The notes under the pieces: model-generated
Databases searched by the model: none
Told to the model about the DNA's origin: nothing
The model's input: only the letters and a program-made list of their open reading frames with translations
Source: Sphingobacteriales bacterium
Lineage (GTDB): Bacteria > Bacteroidota > Bacteroidia > Chitinophagales > JADIYW01
Direction of reading: 5' to 3'
Assembly (NCBI GenBank): GCA_947460245.1
Contig: CANHGL010000016.1
Coordinates: 1 to 41,346, forward strand
DNA: 41,346 nt
Program-made: the position numbers and the translations under genes
Shown: piece by piece, positions 16,683-24,855 of the stretch
Numbering within the stretch: the first letter of the stretch is position 1
How the letters are laid out: every line of letters starts with the position of its first letter

Positions 16683-17263
16683 GCCGCTTTAAAAAATCTA
16701 TTTTTTTGTACATCATGTGCTGCCTTAAAAGCCTCACTTCCTCCAAACCATTGCAGTGTTTCCTCTTTTTGCAATAAAGTTTTCTTTGTGTTCAGATAGG
16801 TGTGGTAAGACGACCAGTACCATTCGTTCAAGTTTTGACAGTATTGATGGTGTATCGGATTTTGATGAATGTAATGAACTGTACTCGCAAGTTCGTGCCT
16901 GTCTGCTATGGCTTTAACTTTGATAGTAGGATGAAATAAGGAACCCTTTCTCTGGTAATGCCTATTATACGCTCGTGTATATTGGTTAAAGAGCATAGAA
17001 AATAACTGTGAGGCTTGTATAATGTATTCAGCTTTGTCTGTGGCCACTATTCTTCTCTGTAGTTCTGCTTCCTGCCTTATTTTAATTAATAGATGAAAAT
17101 GATTAGGCATCAGACAGTAGGCATAGGTCTTTACAACTGGATTTAAATAGGTTGCATATTTATTTAGGAAGAACATATACTGACTGTCTTCGATGAATAG
17201 ATTTTCATCCTCTATAGCATAGTTGTAAATGTGGTAGATAGTATCCGGAAGTAAAACACGCAT
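16679..17263 (-). CDS. REP-associated tyrosine transposase (RAYT-type, Y1_Tnp)
   Basis: This 194-residue protein belongs to the Y1/IS200-like HUH transposase superfamily. The metal-binding HUH motif is HFH in LMPNHFHLLI (H55, H57), the RKGSLFHPTIK segment near 105-115 and YIHQNP near 131-136 are typical of RAYTs, the chromosomal transposases thought to spread REP palindromes as single-stranded DNA. The open frame is intact and a usual length. It is a lone gene with no IS ends recognised around it, which fits a domesticated RAYT more than a mobile IS200. It is convergent with pyrB (four-base overlap) and lies 74 bases downstream of hemH on the same strand. The two related hairpins near 18.4 and 19.9 kb are possible, unproven REP-like partners. 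Confidence 0.88.
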   Translation of the reverse strand: MRVLLPDTIYHIYNYAIEDENLFIEDSQYMFFLNKYATYLNPVVKTYAYCLMPNHFHLLIKIRQEAELQRRIVATDKAEYIIQASQLFSMLFNQYTRAYNRHYQRKGSLFHPTIKVKAIADRHELASTVHYIHQNPIHHQYCQNLNEWYWSSYHTYLNTKKTLLQKEETLQWFGGSEAFKAAHDVQKNRFFKAA

Positions 17264-17316
17264 AGTCTGGTTTTACTATTGAGATACAGAAATACTCAAG
17301 ATTCCATAAAAACGCA

Positions 17317-17330
17317 GGATATTTTTATCC
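17317..17330 (-). terminator. Weak candidate terminator after hemH
   Basis: A five-base-pair hairpin (GGATA/TATCC, loop of four) lies eight bases after the hemH stop. On the minus strand it is followed by TGCGTTTTTA, a short T-rich tract. The stem is short, so this is only a candidate. Confidence 0.3.
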
Positions 17331-17337
17331 GACTGGA

Positions 17338-18354
17338 TTATTTTACCAGGTCACATACAGCATCTACCCATAAATCGCTGCTGTTAAGGCTTTCCACCAG
17401 TTGTATACTTTCTCCGCCATGCTCTTCAAACAATTCCAGGTACTCTGTCTGAATTTCAAAGAGTGTTTCTAGGCAATCTGCTACGAAGGCTGGAGAAAAT
17501 ACCAATAGCTTCTTCTTTCCTTGTTTGGCAAGGTCTGGGATTACATTAACGGTATACGGTTCGAGCCATACTTCTTTACCGAGACGCGACTGAAATGTAA
17601 CAGTAAATTTATCTTTGGGTAAGTTCAGTTTTTCTGCAATAAGCCTTGTTGTTTCAAAACATTGTGCCCGGTAGCAATGCTGGTTGATGGTTTCTATTTT
17701 AGCACAACAATCTGCTTTCTTTAGACAGTGGCATTTGCTAAGATCTCCGTTTTTCAAATGTCTTGCCGGCAATCCATGGTAGCTGAATAAAATATGGTCG
17801 TAGGCATCGAAATCATATTGCTTCCCTCTGGCTACAAATGCATCAATGAATTTGGGATGGTCATAGAAGTAGTGGATAAGCTTAAGATCCGGAATAGTTA
17901 GCCACTTGGAAGTAATGTGTTGTACTTTCTCTATTACAGAGCCATTGCAGGCAGAAGAATATTGTGGAAACAAAGGGAGTACAACGATTCTGTGTACCTG
18001 CTCTTGTTTAAATTTTTCTAAGGCGTTTTCAATCGATGGTTGCTGATAGCGCATTGCCATTTCTACGATATAGTCTTCTCCAAGTTTGGTTTGAACTTTT
18101 GCAGTTAAATCTTCTGTATGAAATTTTAATGGGGAGCCACGTTCTGCATCCCAGATTTCTCTGTAGGTTTTAGCGGAGTTTCTGTAGCGTAAAGGTACAA
18201 TAATACCTCTAACCAGGAGTTGTCTTGCCAGCCATGGAAAATCAATCACCCTGCCATCCGTAAGGAATTCATTCAGATATTTAAAAACGTCACTATTACT
18301 CGGACTGTCGGGAGTGCCGAGGTTGACTAACAAAATTCCTGTTTTCTTGATCAT
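17338..18354 (-). CDS. hemH: Ferrochelatase with an internal cysteine cluster
   Basis: The 338-residue protein inserts iron into protoporphyrin IX (or coproporphyrin III) as a late step of haem synthesis. It opens with KTGILLVNLGTPDSP, carries the catalytic His in SYHGLPARH (H193) and the conserved Glu in FVADCLETLFE (E296). Between residues 208 and 232 are six cysteines (C208, C210, C216, C217, C227, C232) in an insertion just after the YHG motif. Some bacterial ferrochelatases bind a [2Fe-2S] cluster through cysteines in this internal region, so a cluster is plausible here but not shown. A TACTTTTG -7-like box lies at 18388-18395 upstream. It and hemL point the same way and are separated only by the merR/SDR cassette. 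Confidence 0.96.
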   Translation of the reverse strand: MIKKTGILLVNLGTPDSPSNSDVFKYLNEFLTDGRVIDFPWLARQLLVRGIIVPLRYRNSAKTYREIWDAERGSPLKFHTEDLTAKVQTKLGEDYIVEMAMRYQQPSIENALEKFKQEQVHRIVVLPLFPQYSSACNGSVIEKVQHITSKWLTIPDLKLIHYFYDHPKFIDAFVARGKQYDFDAYDHILFSYHGLPARHLKNGDLSKCHCLKKADCCAKIETINQHCYRAQCFETTRLIAEKLNLPKDKFTVTFQSRLGKEVWLEPYTVNVIPDLAKQGKKKLLVFSPAFVADCLETLFEIQTEYLELFEEHGGESIQLVESLNSSDLWVDAVCDLVK

Positions 18355-18387
18355 ACCGTAATAATTATCCTTCCTTGAAAAGGTTCA

Positions 18388-18395
18388 CAAAAGTA
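18388..18395 (-). promoter_or_regulatory. Candidate -7 promoter element of hemH
   Basis: On the minus strand TACTTTTG fits TAnnTTTG and lies about 33 bases before the hemH ATG. No TTTG is found at the right distance upstream, so only one of two boxes is present. Confidence 0.3.
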
Positions 18396-18430
18396 CGAGA
18401 AAAAAGCTTAATGCTTATCGGTAATGTCGA

Positions 18431-18477
18431 TTTAAAAGCTATTCTGCTAAGATTATCGTGGAATGATAGCTTTTAAA
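18431..18477 (-). terminator. Long inverted repeat between merR and hemH (possible merR terminator)
   Basis: Two perfect 12-base arms (18431-18442 and 18466-18477, TTTAAAAGCTAT and its complement) are separated by 23 bases. It lies 36 bases after the merR stop and 76 bases before the hemH start. It could end merR transcription, although the T tract is only that inside the arm. Its left half is nearly identical to the hemL terminator region at 19859-19887. Confidence 0.4.
18433..18461. repeat. 29-bp imperfect direct repeat, copy 1
   Basis: It matches 19859-19887 at 27 of 29 positions in the same orientation. The two copies flank the merR/SDR gene pair (about 1.4 kb between them). The mismatches are T/C at base 16 and A/T at base 23 of the repeat. 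Confidence 0.85.
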
Positions 18478-18513
18478 ACTTAGTTTTCTATTCCCTAGAG
18501 TTCTTTCAGATAA

Positions 18514-18876
18514 CTAGCACCGGTCATTTAAAACATCTTCCTTAAATTGGAGGATCTTTTTTCTCATTTCTCTAATCTCCTTCATCTTTTGTTCTAACGA
18601 AATCAACTTGTCATTTAATAGTTCAAGTTTTTGTTTCTTGGTATATTTTTTATTGTACCAGGCGTCAATAATTTGACCTATTTCCTTAATAGTAAACCCA
18701 ACAGATTTGGCATCTGTTATAAATTCAAGTTTTTCAATCGTGTCTTCATGGTAATGAAAGTAATTATTCGATTTGACGGATTCATCACGCTTTCCTTCAA
18801 TTAATCCACACTTTTCATAAAAGCGAATGGTGTGGGTTGATAGCCCTGTTCTTTTAGCAATTTCATTTATCAACAT
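18514..18876 (-). CDS. MerR-family transcriptional regulator
   Basis: This 120-residue protein has the MerR layout: an N-terminal winged helix (INEIAKRTGLSTHTIRFYEK, residues 3-22), then a wing region with FHYHEDTIEKLEFI, a second helix pair (SVGFTIKEIGQIIDAW) and a C-terminal dimerisation coiled coil (about 80-115). The effector tail is very short and holds one terminal Cys (C120), so no clear metal site of the MerR/CueR/ZntR kind is present. MerR proteins bind a dyad in the promoter and untwist it. It is divergent from the SDR gene with 101 bases between the starts; a 15-base palindrome sits there. It therefore most likely controls the SDR gene and itself. Confidence 0.93.
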   Translation of the reverse strand: MLINEIAKRTGLSTHTIRFYEKCGLIEGKRDESVKSNNYFHYHEDTIEKLEFITDAKSVGFTIKEIGQIIDAWYNKKYTKKQKLELLNDKLISLEQKMKEIREMRKKILQFKEDVLNDRC

Positions 18877-18910
18877 AATGCAAATATACTGTGTTGAAAA
18901 ATAAGTATCA

Positions 18911-18925
18911 AGTATAGACTATACT
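18911..18925. promoter_or_regulatory. Palindromic operator candidate for the MerR protein
   Basis: AGTATAG-A-CTATACT is a perfect 7+1+7 dyad, in the 101-base gap between the divergent merR and SDR starts. The right half TATACT at 18920-18925 could serve as a -10-like box, with TTGAAA at 18894-18899 upstream (20-base spacing, long as in MerR-controlled promoters). The dyad overlaps the box and does not sit centrally in the spacer, so the exact promoter is uncertain. Confidence 0.6.
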
Positions 18926-18977
18926 CTAATGTTGCATGTTTTTATTGTGTCTGTTATGTTTGCAATCAAAAAAATCA

Positions 18978-19793
18978 ATGAGAAAGACAATTTTAATTAC
19001 AGGCGCAAGCAGCGGAATAGGAAAGGAGACTGCTAAATTTTTTCAAGCAAAAGGATGGAATGTAATAGCTACAATGAGAAGTCCCGAAAAGGAGATGGAG
19101 TTGAATCAGTTAAGTAATGTATTAGTTACTCGATTGGATGTATTGGATTTAGACTCAATTGGAAATGCTATACAAAGTGGTATTCAAAGTTTTGGAAGTA
19201 TCGATATATTGCTTAATAATGCTGGTTATGGAGCTTATGGACCATTAGAGTCATTTCCGAGAGAGAAGATATTACGTCAATTCAATACGAATGTTATTGG
19301 ATTGTTAGATGTAACAAGGGCAATACTTCCTCATTTTCGTAAAAACAGAGATGGAATAGTAATTAATGTTTCATCTATGGGAGGAAAAATGACTTTCCCT
19401 TTAGGATCATTATACCACGGAACTAAATTTGCTGTTGAAGGTATTTCAGAGTCTCTTAGATATGAAGTTGAACAATTCGGTGGAAAGGTTAAAATAGTAG
19501 AGCCCGGAGCAATTGCCACAGACTTTGCAGGTCGCTCATTTGATTTTAATAATAATGAAAATTTAACGGAGTATCAAAATATTGTAAATAAGATCATTTC
19601 TGTTTTTCCAAAAATGGTAGAAAACGCATCTCCAGCAAGTGTTGTTACAAAGGTGATTTATGAAGCAGCAACAGATGGTAAAAATAAATTGAGATATATG
19701 GCAGGTAAGGATGCTAAACTCTATGATTTCTTGAACAAATGGCTTGGGTACAATTTTATCGTAAGCATGAATAAAAAGTTTTTTAAGTTATAG
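18978..19793 (+). CDS. Short-chain dehydrogenase/reductase (SDR), classical type
   Basis: Counted from the ATG at 18978 the protein has 271 residues and is a classical NAD(P)-dependent SDR. The cofactor motif TGASSGIG lies at residues 8-15, NNAG at 80-83, the catalytic Ser in NVSSMGG (132/133) and YHGTK with Y146 and K150. An Arg at position 34 (ATMRS) suggests a preference for NADP. The substrate is unknown. An upstream in-frame ATG at 18936 would add 14 residues of non-family sequence; SDRs normally begin right before the first strand, so 18978 is preferred. It is divergent from merR, a common pairing in which the regulator senses the compound that the enzyme modifies. The pair stands between hemH and hemL and is flanked by a 29-bp repeat. 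Confidence 0.93.
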   Translation: MRKTILITGASSGIGKETAKFFQAKGWNVIATMRSPEKEMELNQLSNVLVTRLDVLDLDSIGNAIQSGIQSFGSIDILLNNAGYGAYGPLESFPREKILRQFNTNVIGLLDVTRAILPHFRKNRDGIVINVSSMGGKMTFPLGSLYHGTKFAVEGISESLRYEVEQFGGKVKIVEPGAIATDFAGRSFDFNNNENLTEYQNIVNKIISVFPKMVENASPASVVTKVIYEAATDGKNKLRYMAGKDAKLYDFLNKWLGYNFIVSMNKKFFKL

Positions 19794-19852
19794 TTTATTC
19801 ACGGGGCTGATAATATTTCTAAATACTCACAGTGCTTATTGCAGAATCTGCT

Positions 19853-19893
19853 TGAAAATAAAAGCTATTCTGCCAAGATTTTCGTGGCAGAAT
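19853..19893 (-). terminator. Rho-independent terminator of hemL
   Basis: Three bases after the hemL stop a perfect nine-base-pair stem (ATTCTGCCA/TGGCAGAAT, 19867-19875 and 19885-19893) with a nine-base loop is followed on the minus strand by AGCTTTTATTTTC, a T-rich tract. It could also slow transcription arriving from the SDR gene, but the T tract on that side is poor. Confidence 0.75.
19859..19887. repeat. 29-bp imperfect direct repeat, copy 2
   Basis: It matches 18433-18461 at 27 of 29 positions and includes the T tract, left arm and loop of the hemL terminator plus the first bases of its right arm. In copy 1 the right arm of the hairpin is no longer complementary. Confidence 0.85.
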
Positions 19894-19896
19894 TTG

Positions 19897-21189
19897 TTAT
19901 CCCATCACTGCATCAAATGCGGCGTTCATTACCTGGATCGTCTTGTCAATATCCTTTTCCGTATGAGCCTTGGAAACAAAGCCGACTTCGTAGCCTGAAG
20001 GTCCGAAGTAAATGCCATTGTCCAGTAAGTGATGGTAAATCTTAGAGAATAACGTCATTTTACCGGAATCAATCTGATCAGCTCTGGTAAGGTGGGTCAT
20101 ATCAGAGAAAGCGAACCAGAATATCGATCCGATATTATAAATAGTGATATCATATCCTTTCTCTTTAATATGTTTCCGGATTCCATTCACTAGCCTGTCG
20201 GTCATTTGCTGTAGTTCCTGGTAGAAGTGTGGTTTAAGACATTCGCTGAGTTGCGCCACTCCGGCAGCCATAGCTACAGGGTTTCCGCTTAAGGTGCCTG
20301 CCTGATACACCGGACCTTCCGGAGAGATGTGCGACATAATGTCTGCGTTCGCACCATAAGCACCTACAGGCATACCACCGCCAATAATTTTACCAAAAGT
20401 GATAATGTCCGGTTTAATCTTGTATAGTCCTGCAGCTCCCTCAAATCCCACTCTGAATCCGGATATAACTTCATCAAAGATTAAAAGCACATTATATTGT
20501 GTGCATAGTGCTCTGAGGTGTGCCAGAAATTTATGGGATTGCAGCAGTAAACCATTATTAGCCGGTATAGGCTCTATTATAATTGCAGCAATTTCATGAT
20601 GCAGTTTTTCCAGTGTTTCCTTAACCAATTCTACATTGTTTAAGGGGAGTACAATGGTTTCATTTGCATAGGCAGCAGGTACGCCGGCCGAAGAGGATTC
20701 ACCAAAGGTTACTAATCCGGATCCTGCTTTTACCAGTAAGGCATCTACATGTCCATGGTAACATCCTTCAAATTTTATAATCTTAGATTTACCCGTTACG
20801 CCGCGTGCTAGTCGTAATGCACTCATCACTGCTTCAGTTCCACTGCTTACAAAGCGTATTTTTTCAATATAGGAATGGTTGTCTATAATTAATGCAGCGA
20901 GTTTGTTTTCTAAGGCTGTAGGCGCACCAAAAGAAGTACCGTGTTTTACAGTTTCAATAATAGCATTCTCTATAGCTGCATGGGTATGTCCGAGAATTAA
21001 TGGCCCCCAGGAACAGCAGAAGTCTATGTATTCATTATTGTCTTCGTCGGTAATCCTAGATCCTTTTCCGGATTTCATAAAAACTGGATTACCACCAACT
21101 GAACGAAAGGCGCGGACAGGTGAGTTAACACCGCCGGGCATTAGTGTTTTTGCTTTTTCAAATAGTTTAAAGGATTGCTCTTGTTTCAT
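19897..21189 (-). CDS. hemL: Glutamate-1-semialdehyde 2,1-aminomutase
   Basis: The 430-residue protein turns glutamate-1-semialdehyde into 5-aminolevulinate in the C5 pathway of tetrapyrrole synthesis. The PLP-binding Lys is K267 in ITFGKIIGGGMPVG, D239 in FDEVISGFRVG pairs with the PLP ring, and SSGTEAVMSALRLAR (115-129) binds the phosphate. Length is normal. The start ATG overlaps the stop of the upstream sensor kinase (ATGA, four bases), so translation of the two is probably coupled. It has a clear terminator three bases after its stop. The other haem gene, hemH, lies 1.5 kb further on the same strand behind the merR/SDR cassette. Confidence 0.97.
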   Translation of the reverse strand: MKQEQSFKLFEKAKTLMPGGVNSPVRAFRSVGGNPVFMKSGKGSRITDEDNNEYIDFCCSWGPLILGHTHAAIENAIIETVKHGTSFGAPTALENKLAALIIDNHSYIEKIRFVSSGTEAVMSALRLARGVTGKSKIIKFEGCYHGHVDALLVKAGSGLVTFGESSSAGVPAAYANETIVLPLNNVELVKETLEKLHHEIAAIIIEPIPANNGLLLQSHKFLAHLRALCTQYNVLLIFDEVISGFRVGFEGAAGLYKIKPDIITFGKIIGGGMPVGAYGANADIMSHISPEGPVYQAGTLSGNPVAMAAGVAQLSECLKPHFYQELQQMTDRLVNGIRKHIKEKGYDITIYNIGSIFWFAFSDMTHLTRADQIDSGKMTLFSKIYHHLLDNGIYFGPSGYEVGFVSKAHTEKDIDKTIQVMNAAFDAVMG

Positions 21190-24100
21190 GATTCCTGTTT
21201 TGGCAGCTGAATGTAAAAGATGGTGTATTTATTCTCTTCGGTATCAAACCATATCTTCCCATTCATTCGTTCTATAATGTTTTTACTAATGGCAAGGCCT
21301 AAACCTGTGCCGGATGTTTTGGTGGTAAAATTAGGCTCAAAAATATGAGTTCTTTTTTCGTTTGCAATACCCACACCATTATCTTTTATTGAAATAATAA
21401 AGGAGTTGTCTTTTTCTTCTATAGAAATATCTACCCGGCCTTGTGTATATTCAGGAATAGCCTGAATTGCATTTTTTATTAGGTTAATAAATACCCGCAT
21501 GAGCTGCTCTTTATCTCCAAAGACATAACTAGTTTCTTCAGGATAAATTACATAAACACGAGTATCCTCTATTTCCCTGAATAAATCTACGGCGGATTCA
21601 AGAATGGGTGCTATAGCAATTTTTTCAAAGTTACCCTGTGGCATTTTAGCAAAATCAGAAAATGCAGAGGCAATATTGGAAAGGTTATCAATTTGTTCAA
21701 TTAAGCGGTGCGTTATCTTCTCAGTGAGTTCCAGTGCATCTGGTGATTTGTCATTTAAAGCTCTCTGTAAGTGTTGTATGCTTAATTTCATCGGTGTAAG
21801 CGGGTTCTTAATTTCATGCGCCACTTGCTTAGCCATCTCTCTCCAGGCTCCTTCGCGTTCAGATTTGGCTAATAGGTCGGCACTCTTTTCTAACTCGGCT
21901 AACATTAAGTTGTATTGCTTTACGAGCAGTCCGATTTCATCGTCATTTTTCCAGCTTATGAAAGAATTAGATTTCCCAAGTTGTACGCCTCGAATATTAT
22001 CTGAAATAATTTTTAATGAGTTTGTAATAGAGCGTGATAAGATTACAGCCAGAATGGCTGCTGCGATAAGAAAAACAACATAGACATTTACTAGCGCCAC
22101 TAAGAAGTAGGAAATATCTTCTTGAAAACTTTTTTGCTTACCGTAATAAGGGAAATTGAAGTACCCCAATATTTTTCCATTACTTCTAAAAGGCTGGTAG
22201 GCGCTTAAATAGGTTAGTTTTCCTATATGCTCATCATGAATGTATTTAGATTTTTCTCTGATGATAAGGTTTAGGTAGGCGTCAGGATCTATTTTGTTAG
22301 AAATAAGATTACGTTTGAAAATTTCAGGTTGAGAGGTTTGAACCAATTCACCTCTTGTGTTGTAAATATTAATATCCAAAGCATGTATGCTAGATAGAAT
22401 TTTCACTTTTTTTTGAACCACCTTTTCAAAGGTAGCTGAACCATAAGTGGGGTATTCTTCAATGTAATATTGGCTAAAATCCTTCATAACCGAATTTACT
22501 TTCTTAAGGAGTCGGCTGTTTTGGTAGATATTATACTGGTATTGAAAATATACCATGGTTACTATTCCAATGATGGCAAGTGAAAATAGTACGAGGGCAA
22601 TCATAGAATTCTGTATCTGTTTCTGCAGTGTATTTCCTTGAATTAAATTCCGAATAGAATTCTCTCCCCAAAATCTATCTGAGAATCCGAGGATATCCAT
22701 TAAAATAAAAAACAATAAAAAGAACACTACCATATAGGAGAATACAGAAAGTGTATTTAAGGCAGGTTGATTTTTTTCAGATAATACAACCTGTTTCTCC
22801 TGGTTGGAGTAAATAATATGATTGTATCCGTTGCTTTTTAAATAACTAAATTCTGAGTTTTTCTTATAGGGGAAATTGAAGCTTACCTGATATTCATAAT
22901 CTCCTCTTTGTTTCACTAAATATCTCTTATTATATATAGCGTAAGAAAAATTATCAAATTCTTCATCATAGTAGTTTTTTTGCTTTAACAGTAATTCCGG
23001 ATAGGCGCTGTAAGAGCTGAAAATCTTAGGCACAAACTCTATGCATAAGTAGCCCAGTAAATTAGAGTTTTCATATAAAGGGAAGAATCCAAGATATTTT
23101 TCTCCATTCTCTTTTAGCGACAAGTAGTAATAATTTTTAGAAATCTTTTTTGCTTTGCTGTAAAATCGGATATTATTTAGTTTGTAGAATTCCTTCTGAG
23201 AGGAGCCCATAAGTGGTTTCCCCTCTTTATTAAAACAATAATAGATGATACTGTATCGTTTTAAAAGTGTTTTGAAATATTTGGCACTAAGTCGATTTTC
23301 AACATTTACACTAGATAGGTATGGGTTCTTAAAATAAGATATAATAAAATTATCTGTATTGATTTGTTTTTCACTGCCTGTTATATTGTATTCTTCTCCG
23401 GCATCACGTTCGGATACTAATTCCTCCATCCTGTATTTTCGTTTCTCTAAATCTTTTTGTGTGGTATTGTATATAATTACCACGGATGAGATAAAAGAAA
23501 TTAAAGAGAGCAATATCAGATTAGATAGGAATCGGTATTTTTTATTTTCTTTGAATAAGGTTTTCTCATAGTGAAAGTATAAAAAGAAGGTGCTTATCCA
23601 TAGCGTTAGGAAGAGGGTGTAAATTGCTCCATTGAAAATACCTGAGAAGTATCCTATACCTCCTCCAAGAATTATAAATAGTAAAACATAAAAAAAGTAA
23701 TTATCATCAAGGGTTTCTTCAAATATCCATTTAGTTATAAATATCAGAGATGAAAAGCATAAACCGAAAATAATTAGACTGACAATAGTATACTTATCGA
23801 GTGTGTTAATCAGGTAGAAATTGAAGCTGATTACAGAGTTTTGTATAACACTCTGGTAGGTATAAATTAATAGAAAGAAAACAAAAACCGGAAGTGCAAA
23901 TAGCCAGTTTCTGTGTTTGATAGGAATAGCCTTGATAGGCAGGTATCTTATCAGCGAAAATATCCACGTTAGCAAAAATGTTCTGATTAATAAGGCACCA
24001 AGTGTCGCACCAAGTGATGTAGAGGCATAGAGATTGGAAGAGAAGAGTAGGGATGCTTTGGTTATAGAGAAGAGTTGTTGGCCGTTAAATAAGATGTCAG

Positions 24101-24854
24101 TAGCTGCAGCAATAAAAATGATTAACGTAAGTGCATGATAATACTTTCTTTGAATCAGAAGATTACGGCTAATCTGGTAGAATGACCAAAATAGAAGTAT
24201 TAGTCCGGCTATTTCAACAAATAAAAGATAGGGGTTGTATACAGATGAAATTTGGTCAGATGGTCGAATGGAGAACAGGTAGTCTCCTTCTTTATTTTGA
24301 ATGGCTATCGTTTTTTTTGCTTCTTTATTGGATATGATGAACCGCTTTAAAAAAGGATGATTCCAGGCAAATCCATTATTTAGAAACTTATTGGTGGTGC
24401 TATACTGAAAGTAAACGGGAATTATTGCATAGATATTTGTTCTCTTATCTTGAGATTCTTTATGAAGAACTTCAAAGAAGCCATTGCCTTCTTTTATAAA
24501 ATGCAGATTACTTTCGGAAATCTTTCTAATGTTGTCAGGGATGTATGCATTTGTTGACCAATATTTGAGTATGTTATCCTTGTAAATAAATATCTCAAAA
24601 TTGTTTGTTATATCATGTTGCTCAAGAATAGATTTTATTTTTATATAGTTGTCTGACGCTCCAAGCAGCTCTTTGGATTGTATGAGTTTGACTACATTTG
24701 TCTCTGTGTTTTGTAAGTTGTATTCAATAATAGATTTGGCTCTGTATATATTTGGTGATAAACTTTGCAGGCTGTCTAACAAAATACTCACACCAAGTAA
24801 ACAGATACCTAAAATGGCTGTAAGGAGTGTTCTATGTTTTTTTAGATAGGTCAA
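21186..24854 (-). CDS. Giant orphan sensor histidine kinase (NtrY-like C-terminus)
   Basis: This 1222-residue protein starts with a membrane segment and an outside loop (to about residue 195), then a block of about nine membrane segments (205-455), a second large outside region (about 475-700), another membrane pair enclosing a third sensor region (about 755-930), a HAMP-like linker (about 950-1005), and the kinase core. The phosphorylated His is H1013 in VAHEIKNPLTP, followed by NLIKNAIQAIP, DNGVGI and GTGLGLAISK. The HEIKNPLTP type of H-box is usual for NtrY-like kinases. It starts with TTG, two bases after the last base of the mazG stop triplet begins; no in-frame ATG occurs near the N-terminus. 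Its stop overlaps the hemL start (ATGA). No response regulator is adjacent, so its partner lies elsewhere. Confidence 0.88.
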   Translation of the reverse strand: MTYLKKHRTLLTAILGICLLGVSILLDSLQSLSPNIYRAKSIIEYNLQNTETNVVKLIQSKELLGASDNYIKIKSILEQHDITNNFEIFIYKDNILKYWSTNAYIPDNIRKISESNLHFIKEGNGFFEVLHKESQDKRTNIYAIIPVYFQYSTTNKFLNNGFAWNHPFLKRFIISNKEAKKTIAIQNKEGDYLFSIRPSDQISSVYNPYLLFVEIAGLILLFWSFYQISRNLLIQRKYYHALTLIIFIAAATDILFNGQQLFSITKASLLFSSNLYASTSLGATLGALLIRTFLLTWIFSLIRYLPIKAIPIKHRNWLFALPVFVFFLLIYTYQSVIQNSVISFNFYLINTLDKYTIVSLIIFGLCFSSLIFITKWIFEETLDDNYFFYVLLFIILGGGIGYFSGIFNGAIYTLFLTLWISTFFLYFHYEKTLFKENKKYRFLSNLILLSLISFISSVVIIYNTTQKDLEKRKYRMEELVSERDAGEEYNITGSEKQINTDNFIISYFKNPYLSSVNVENRLSAKYFKTLLKRYSIIYYCFNKEGKPLMGSSQKEFYKLNNIRFYSKAKKISKNYYYLSLKENGEKYLGFFPLYENSNLLGYLCIEFVPKIFSSYSAYPELLLKQKNYYDEEFDNFSYAIYNKRYLVKQRGDYEYQVSFNFPYKKNSEFSYLKSNGYNHIIYSNQEKQVVLSEKNQPALNTLSVFSYMVVFFLLFFILMDILGFSDRFWGENSIRNLIQGNTLQKQIQNSMIALVLFSLAIIGIVTMVYFQYQYNIYQNSRLLKKVNSVMKDFSQYYIEEYPTYGSATFEKVVQKKVKILSSIHALDINIYNTRGELVQTSQPEIFKRNLISNKIDPDAYLNLIIREKSKYIHDEHIGKLTYLSAYQPFRSNGKILGYFNFPYYGKQKSFQEDISYFLVALVNVYVVFLIAAAILAVILSRSITNSLKIISDNIRGVQLGKSNSFISWKNDDEIGLLVKQYNLMLAELEKSADLLAKSEREGAWREMAKQVAHEIKNPLTPMKLSIQHLQRALNDKSPDALELTEKITHRLIEQIDNLSNIASAFSDFAKMPQGNFEKIAIAPILESAVDLFREIEDTRVYVIYPEETSYVFGDKEQLMRVFINLIKNAIQAIPEYTQGRVDISIEEKDNSFIISIKDNGVGIANEKRTHIFEPNFTTKTSGTGLGLAISKNIIERMNGKIWFDTEENKYTIFYIQLPKQES

Positions 24855-24855
24855 T

